DNA from: a virus
Virus record (IMG/VR): IMGVR_UViG_3300021197_001337
Location: 1 to 33,520 of that record
Strand: one strand, 5' to 3'
DNA: 33,520 nt
In this document: positions 30,733-33,520 of the stretch, piece by piece
How positions within the stretch are numbered: position 1 is the first letter of the stretch
Layout of the letters: every line of letters begins with the position of its first letter
Notes under the pieces: model-generated
What the model was told of the DNA's origin: nothing
Seen by the model: the letters and a program-made list of their open reading frames with translations, nothing else
The model's database searches: none
Translations under genes and position numbers: made by a program

Positions 30733-30938
30733 TGAAACCCGGAGATCTGATAAGGTACAGGGAAGTGATTAATCATGCGGAGGAGACGGTAACAGATTGG
30801 AAGCTAGGTGTGCTTATTAAAAAAGAATACAACACTTGCCACATAATGACCACAGACGCTCGGCTGATTAGATTGTGGGCTGCCCTCGTTCAGAAGGCTG
30901 GCAGGAAGGACAAGGAGAGGAAGGATGATAATGCGTAG
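30732..30938 (+). CDS. Small GDL-type barrel-like protein (member 5)
   Basis: A 68-residue protein that opens MKPGDLIRYREV, followed by WKLGVLIKKEYNTCHIMTTDARLIRLW, which gives the family's GDL strand and GVLI strand; the last strand is shorter. The C-terminal tail is very basic (Lys/Arg, KAGRKDKERKDD), unlike other members. It overlaps the upstream stop by one base and the lipoprotein gene start by 14 bases. Confidence 0.6.
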   Translation: MKPGDLIRYREVINHAEETVTDWKLGVLIKKEYNTCHIMTTDARLIRLWAALVQKAGRKDKERKDDNA

Positions 30939-31239
30939 TATTGGTTTTATGATGTTTATGTTTGCTGGTTGCGGTGTGGAAGACCCCGCTTATACTGGTG
31001 GAGCTATTTGGTATTCACCAGACGACAACCTACCGATGGCAGCACCAGAGTGCGTGGAGGTGGAGGAGCCCAATCCTTGGGAGGCTCAGGTCTGTGTTGA
31101 GAATTCTAGTGGAGAATGCTGTTACTGGTTGGAGAACATAGTAAGAACTGAGTCTGTTGTAGAATGCCGATACGATTGGTGCTACGACAAGTACGAATGT
31201 GAATGGCACCACGTTCTTTCACAATGCGACGGTGAGTGA
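30931..31239 (+). CDS. Cys-rich exported lipoprotein
   Basis: A 102-residue lipoprotein if ATG 30931 is used (AGGAAGG lies seven bases before it; ATG 30925 would add two residues). The signal ends with the lipobox MFAG-C, so the N-terminal Cys would be lipid-modified. The mature part has eight further Cys (ECV, VCV, ECC, ECR, WCY, ECE and QCD contexts), which could form four disulfides in the periplasm or at the surface, plus many Glu and Trp. Unrecognised fold. Between the MopE-motif protein and the cytochrome-like protein it completes a cluster of exported products. Surface-exposed lipoproteins of phages and prophages often block superinfection, but that is only an analogy. Confidence 0.7.
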   Translation: MRSIGFMMFMFAGCGVEDPAYTGGAIWYSPDDNLPMAAPECVEVEEPNPWEAQVCVENSSGECCYWLENIVRTESVVECRYDWCYDKYECEWHHVLSQCDGE

Positions 31240-31625
31240 TGAAAAAACTTATTATTATCACTATGTTATGGTCCCTCCCTGCTCTCGCAGAAGAGCCAAA
31301 GTCAGTCCTTTACAACTGGCAGACCCGCTGTGCTTCCTGTCATGGTAGCGAAGGAGATGCTGAAGACTTGTATGACTCTGCGAAAAACGATAGTGCCGAG
31401 TCTATCTTGGCGAAGGTCCGTATCTGTGAGAAGAAAGACAAGAAGAACATTCCCCTAACCGAAGAGGAGATGAGGGAACTGTCAATTCACATTGAGTATA
31501 GCGCATTGGTCAAGAAGGTCTTAGACCGAAGAAAGAGGCTACAGAGCGAACTTAATCACATCAAGAGAGATTATAAAGAACTCCCAGAGTGTGAGAAGGT
31601 TCAGGAGATCTGGCCGTGGAAATAG
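31239..31625 (+). CDS. Exported c-type cytochrome-like protein
   Basis: A 128-residue protein with a signal peptide (1-17, PALA-EE) and, 13 residues into the mature part, a heme c attachment motif CASCH (C31, C34, H35) followed by GSEGD, as in class I cytochromes c. The following helical stretch and IPLTEEEMRELSIHIEY resemble the cytochrome C-terminal helix (MPxLxxEExxxLxxYI), but the Met that would be the distal heme ligand is Ile (NIP at 70-72). The heme may therefore be five-coordinate or use another ligand. The last 35 residues are a charged helix with one extra Cys. Heme attachment would depend on the host cytochrome c maturation system. ATG 31239 overlaps the upstream stop (TGATG); GTG 31236 is an alternative. 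Confidence 0.68.
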   Translation: MKKLIIITMLWSLPALAEEPKSVLYNWQTRCASCHGSEGDAEDLYDSAKNDSAESILAKVRICEKKDKKNIPLTEEEMRELSIHIEYSALVKKVLDRRKRLQSELNHIKRDYKELPECEKVQEIWPWK

Positions 31626-31846
31626 GCGACTTGGTAAAGCTAAAAAAGGGGTTGAACTATTCCGCAGACAACAGAGATATTCTAGGGATTATCATAGATA
31701 AGCATCAAATAACCTCGGCTTCGACAAGGGATCACGGAATAAAAGAAGAATATTTGGCTACGGAATATCAAGTGAACATAATTACTAACAACAAAACTGC
31801 TTGGTATATTGATGACAGTTTGGAGTTGGTGAATGAAAGTTGGTGA
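31616..31846 (+). CDS. Small GDLV-type barrel-like protein (member 6)
   Basis: A 76-residue protein starting at GTG 31616, inside the end of the cytochrome-like gene; AGGAG lies eight bases before. MEIGDLVKLKKGL opens it, then ILGIIIDKHQI, a loop, EYQVNIITNNKTAWY and a final DSLELVNE: the full family layout. It overlaps the next family member by 14 bases. Function unknown. Confidence 0.66.
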   Translation: MEIGDLVKLKKGLNYSADNRDILGIIIDKHQITSASTRDHGIKEEYLATEYQVNIITNNKTAWYIDDSLELVNESW

Positions 31847-32015
31847 CTTGGTAAAGCATAAAGAAACGGGTGAATTGGCTATCGTGACGGCACGAGGTGA
31901 GGGAGAACTTGAGATATGGATGACCCTCATACCATTCAGGGGCTCGGTGTTAGGACAGGATATAGTTTATCTAGTAGAATATTTTGATGTAGTAAGCCCA
32001 GTAAAGGAAGAATAA
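31833..32015 (+). CDS. Small GDLV-type barrel-like protein (member 7)
   Basis: A 60-residue protein, the shortest member: MKVGDLVKHKETGELAIVTA, a Trp-containing strand, IVYLVEYFDVVSPV. Compact enough to be only the barrel. ATG 31833 follows GGAG and lies inside the preceding gene; its TAA is immediately followed by the TTG of the next member. Three family members thus sit in a row. Confidence 0.66.
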   Translation: MKVGDLVKHKETGELAIVTARGEGELEIWMTLIPFRGSVLGQDIVYLVEYFDVVSPVKEE

Positions 32016-32222
32016 TTGGAAGAGAATAAATTTAAGAAAGGGGATTTGGTAAAGAGAATGATTGCCACCCACTACACTGACCATATACGTTCAGACGCTA
32101 ACGGAGTGGTTACAAGAGTTTTTTACCCGTTAGCCAGAGTGTATTTCTACGACACCAACCGGGAAGAGATATGGAATCAAAAAGTATTAGAATTAATATC
32201 ATCAAAACCTGAGAGAGATTAA
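32016..32222 (+). CDS. Small GDLV-type barrel-like protein (member 8)
   Basis: A 68-residue protein starting at TTG 32016 directly after the preceding stop, with AGGAAG upstream. FKKGDLVKRMIATHYTD opens it, followed by ANGVVTRVFYPLARVYFYD and IWNQKVLELISS. Its stop overlaps the ThyX start (TAATG), so translation of ThyX may depend on it. Confidence 0.65.
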   Translation: MEENKFKKGDLVKRMIATHYTDHIRSDANGVVTRVFYPLARVYFYDTNREEIWNQKVLELISSKPERD

Positions 32223-32941
32223 TGGAAGAAAGATATAGCAAATCCATACACCTATACGACGACGACATTGGTAAGGTGGAATACGTCGACCACATGGGAA
32301 CAGACCTGACAATCGTTAACTCTGCGCGTGTGTCCTTCGGGGTAGAGAAGCAAGAACTTGACGAGAGGGATATAAAGTTAATCAAGTATCTTATCAAGCA
32401 CAGGCACACTAGCACTCTGGAACACAACGTCATGACGTTCAGGTTCAAGGTGCCCTTGTTCATCCGCAGCCAGCATCACAGGCACAGGACTTGGAGTTAC
32501 AACGAGATTAGCAGGCGATACACAGATGTTAATCTTGAGTTCTACCAGCCTAACCAATTTAGGACACAGCATAAGTCTAATCGTCAGGCTAGCAACAACG
32601 AACTGGTCGACCCTGTGATGATGCGTTACGAGGACGGCGGTGTGTTGACTGCTGCCGGTGCCCTTCGACAGCACCATGAGAGATCACTTCACTTATACAA
32701 TGAGATGATTGAACTCGGTGTCTGTCGAGAGCAAGCGAGAGGTGTCTTGCCCCAGAACTTATACACAGAATACTATGGTAGCGTTAATCTAAATAACCTG
32801 ATGAAGTTCATCGGGCTGCGCTCTCACGACGGAGCGCAGTGGGAAATCCAAAGGGTGGCCGAGGCTTGTCTGGACATAGCCGAAGAACTCTACCCTGTAA
32901 CAGTCGGAGCATACAGAGAGGTACTAGATGAAAATCGGTGA
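32222..32941 (+). CDS. thyX: Flavin-dependent thymidylate synthase
   Basis: Makes dTMP from dUMP using methylene-tetrahydrofolate, FAD and NADPH. The ThyX signature RHRxxSxNExSxRY is perfect: RHRTWSYNEISRRY at about 87-100. Other conserved parts are SARVSFG (34-40), HTSTLEH (57-63) and the C-terminal EQARGVLPQNLYTEYYGSVNL, with RSHDGAQWEI near the end. At 239 residues it has family length. Together with dUTPase and class II ribonucleotide reductase it closes the dTTP supply route. ATG 32222 overlaps the upstream stop, and the GDLV gene at 32928 starts inside its last codons. Assignment is firm. Confidence 0.95.
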   Translation: MEERYSKSIHLYDDDIGKVEYVDHMGTDLTIVNSARVSFGVEKQELDERDIKLIKYLIKHRHTSTLEHNVMTFRFKVPLFIRSQHHRHRTWSYNEISRRYTDVNLEFYQPNQFRTQHKSNRQASNNELVDPVMMRYEDGGVLTAAGALRQHHERSLHLYNEMIELGVCREQARGVLPQNLYTEYYGSVNLNNLMKFIGLRSHDGAQWEIQRVAEACLDIAEELYPVTVGAYREVLDENR

Positions 32942-33134
32942 CTTGGTTGAACTTTCAGCAAAGGGCAAGAGTTTAAAATACTGTAAAGAGTTTGTAGGAT
33001 TAGTGGGCTTGGTTAGTGGCATGGACTTCTCCGAGAAATACGGAAAGAAAGAGTGGTACTACATAGACTGGTGTGGAGGTAAGAAGCACCAGCCACATCT
33101 GAGAACTGACCTGAAATTTGTAGGAAAAAGATAA
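32928..33134 (+). CDS. Small GDLV-type barrel-like protein (member 9)
   Basis: A 68-residue protein. MKIGDLVELSAKGKSL opens it, then FVGLVGLVSGMDF, EWYYIDWCGGKKH and HLRTDLKFVG: a clear copy of the layout, ending in the acidic D-L-x-x-V pattern. It overlaps ThyX by 14 bases and the next gene by one base (TAATG). Confidence 0.66.
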   Translation: MKIGDLVELSAKGKSLKYCKEFVGLVGLVSGMDFSEKYGKKEWYYIDWCGGKKHQPHLRTDLKFVGKR

Positions 33135-33343
33135 TGCGTGTAGGTGCTCTGGTTTCTAACGGGGAACTAGGTAGGGGTCTCGTCATAGAAAATACCGGCT
33201 CAGGCTGGAAGGTGCATTGGTATGAGCGAGGCAAAGCAAATAAACTAATGAAAACAATTATCTACCAGACCAGCACATACCCGATCCATTGGTCTTGTGG
33301 GGGAGGTTTTGGTGCCGTCTCTGTTTTATCTTTGGGTACCTAA
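33134..33343 (+). CDS. Small GALV-type barrel-like protein (member 10)
   Basis: A 69-residue protein. MRVGALVSNGELGRGLVIENTG and GWKVHWYERGKAN follow the family layout, with Ala for the Asp in GDLV. The rest differs: a Gly-rich end (CGGGFGAVSVLSLGT) replaces the usual D-L end, so it may be a divergent or partly frameshifted member. A strong promoter for the last gene follows. Confidence 0.58.
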   Translation: MRVGALVSNGELGRGLVIENTGSGWKVHWYERGKANKLMKTIIYQTSTYPIHWSCGGGFGAVSVLSLGT

Positions 33344-33361
33344 AAATAATGAAAAAAGTTC

Positions 33362-33389
33362 TTGACTTTGTTTTTAAAACTGGTATTAT
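33362..33389 (+). promoter_or_regulatory. Sigma-70-type promoter of the right-edge gene
   Basis: TTGACT (33362-33367), 16-base spacer, TATTAT (33384-33389). AAAGGAG ribosome site follows before ATG 33419. Confidence 0.72.
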
Positions 33390-33418
33390 AGTGGAGTAAC
33401 TTAAACAAAGGAGCAACA

Positions 33419-33520
33419 ATGGCTTTTATCGAAATTGACTTGATGGGTGATGAGGACGAGATTCACACTGCTTCCACGGATGAACATCCACCAGAAGAAG
33501 TTGAACCTATGGATGACCTC
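33419..33520 (+). CDS. Acidic hypothetical protein, N-terminal part
   Basis: A frame that opens at ATG 33419, with AAAGGAG six bases upstream and a promoter 30 bases further up, and stays open to the window edge. The 34 visible residues (MAFIEIDLMGDEDEIHTAS and on) are strongly acidic with Pro and His. Nothing else can be said; the gene continues beyond the window. Confidence 0.6.
   Translation, partial: MAFIEIDLMGDEDEIHTASTDEHPPEEVEPMDDL

Noticed and set aside
376-33234. Many minus-strand open frames of 60-170 residues
   Set aside because: All lie opposite well-supported plus-strand genes, have no ribosome sites worth noting and encode no recognisable domains. They are shadows; the Ser-rich one at 17636-18085 is simply the complement of the acidic repeats.

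Overview
This window is a tightly packed, single-direction stretch of what looks like a large tailed bacteriophage (Caudoviricetes) genome. All 52 genes that I accept lie on the plus strand, most overlap or abut their neighbours (ATGA, TAATG and TGATG junctions), and TTG and GTG starts are frequent. No intergenic gap exceeds 240 bases. The gene mix is phage-like: flap endonuclease, replicative helicase, DNA polymerase, nucleotide enzymes, a DNA methyltransferase, many tiny unknown proteins, and an acidic scaffold-like protein next to proteins with capsid-targeting-like N-termini. No portal, terminase, tail or major capsid gene is visible here. Clear sigma-70-type promoters recur through the window, so at least much of it is probably read by the host RNA polymerase.

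Layout. (1) 1-11290, replication and nucleotide block: the 3' end of a 5'-nuclease/flap endonuclease, a DnaB-type helicase, a B12-dependent (class II) ribonucleotide reductase, a GroES-like co-chaperonin, then a small metabolic islet (exported peptide, unknown 306-residue protein, cysteine synthase, nucleotidyltransferase-like protein) and a bacterial-type DNA polymerase III alpha subunit with an apparently intact PHP metal site. (2) 11301-13774, DNA modification cassette with its own promoter: PD-(D/E)XK restriction-like endonuclease, beta-class DNA methyltransferase, and a GNAT protein that resembles Mu Mom. (3) 13778-17458: UV-damage endonuclease, dUTPase, a zinc-ribbon protein, an IMPDH/GMP reductase family enzyme, and a mini protein carrying a sigma region-4-like helix-turn-helix. 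(4) 17541-22143, probable prohead/internal-protein block: acidic repeat protein, membrane-anchored protein, ClpP-like protein with an altered triad, and three proteins in which two share an almost identical N-terminal cassette that looks like a capsid-targeting peptide. (5) 22123-27199: GroEL under a near-consensus promoter, then small unknown proteins, a cupin and a candidate small RNA. (6) 27230-33520, accessory region: DUF262-like protein, a secreted MopE-motif protein with a MYXO-CTERM-like tail, a Cys-rich lipoprotein, a c-type cytochrome-like exported protein, ThyX, and many tiny GDLV proteins.

How they fit together. The replisome is bacterial-like rather than T4-like in its polymerase. 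Precursor supply is covered by ribonucleotide reductase, dUTPase, ThyX and the IMPDH/GMPR enzyme. GroEL plus a separate GroES-like gene suggests a phage-owned folding system. The MopE-type metal-binding motifs and the Gly-Cys/transmembrane/Arg C-terminal tail suggest a host in or near the Myxococcota (former deltaproteobacteria); this is inference from two motifs in one protein.

The most interesting unexplained signals are: at least ten small GDLV-type barrel-like proteins; the shared capsid-targeting cassette; the exported cytochrome/lipoprotein/MopE cluster; the restriction-methylation-Mom-like cassette; a promoter-to-terminator small RNA unit; and a promoter whose start site falls inside the stem of the preceding terminator.
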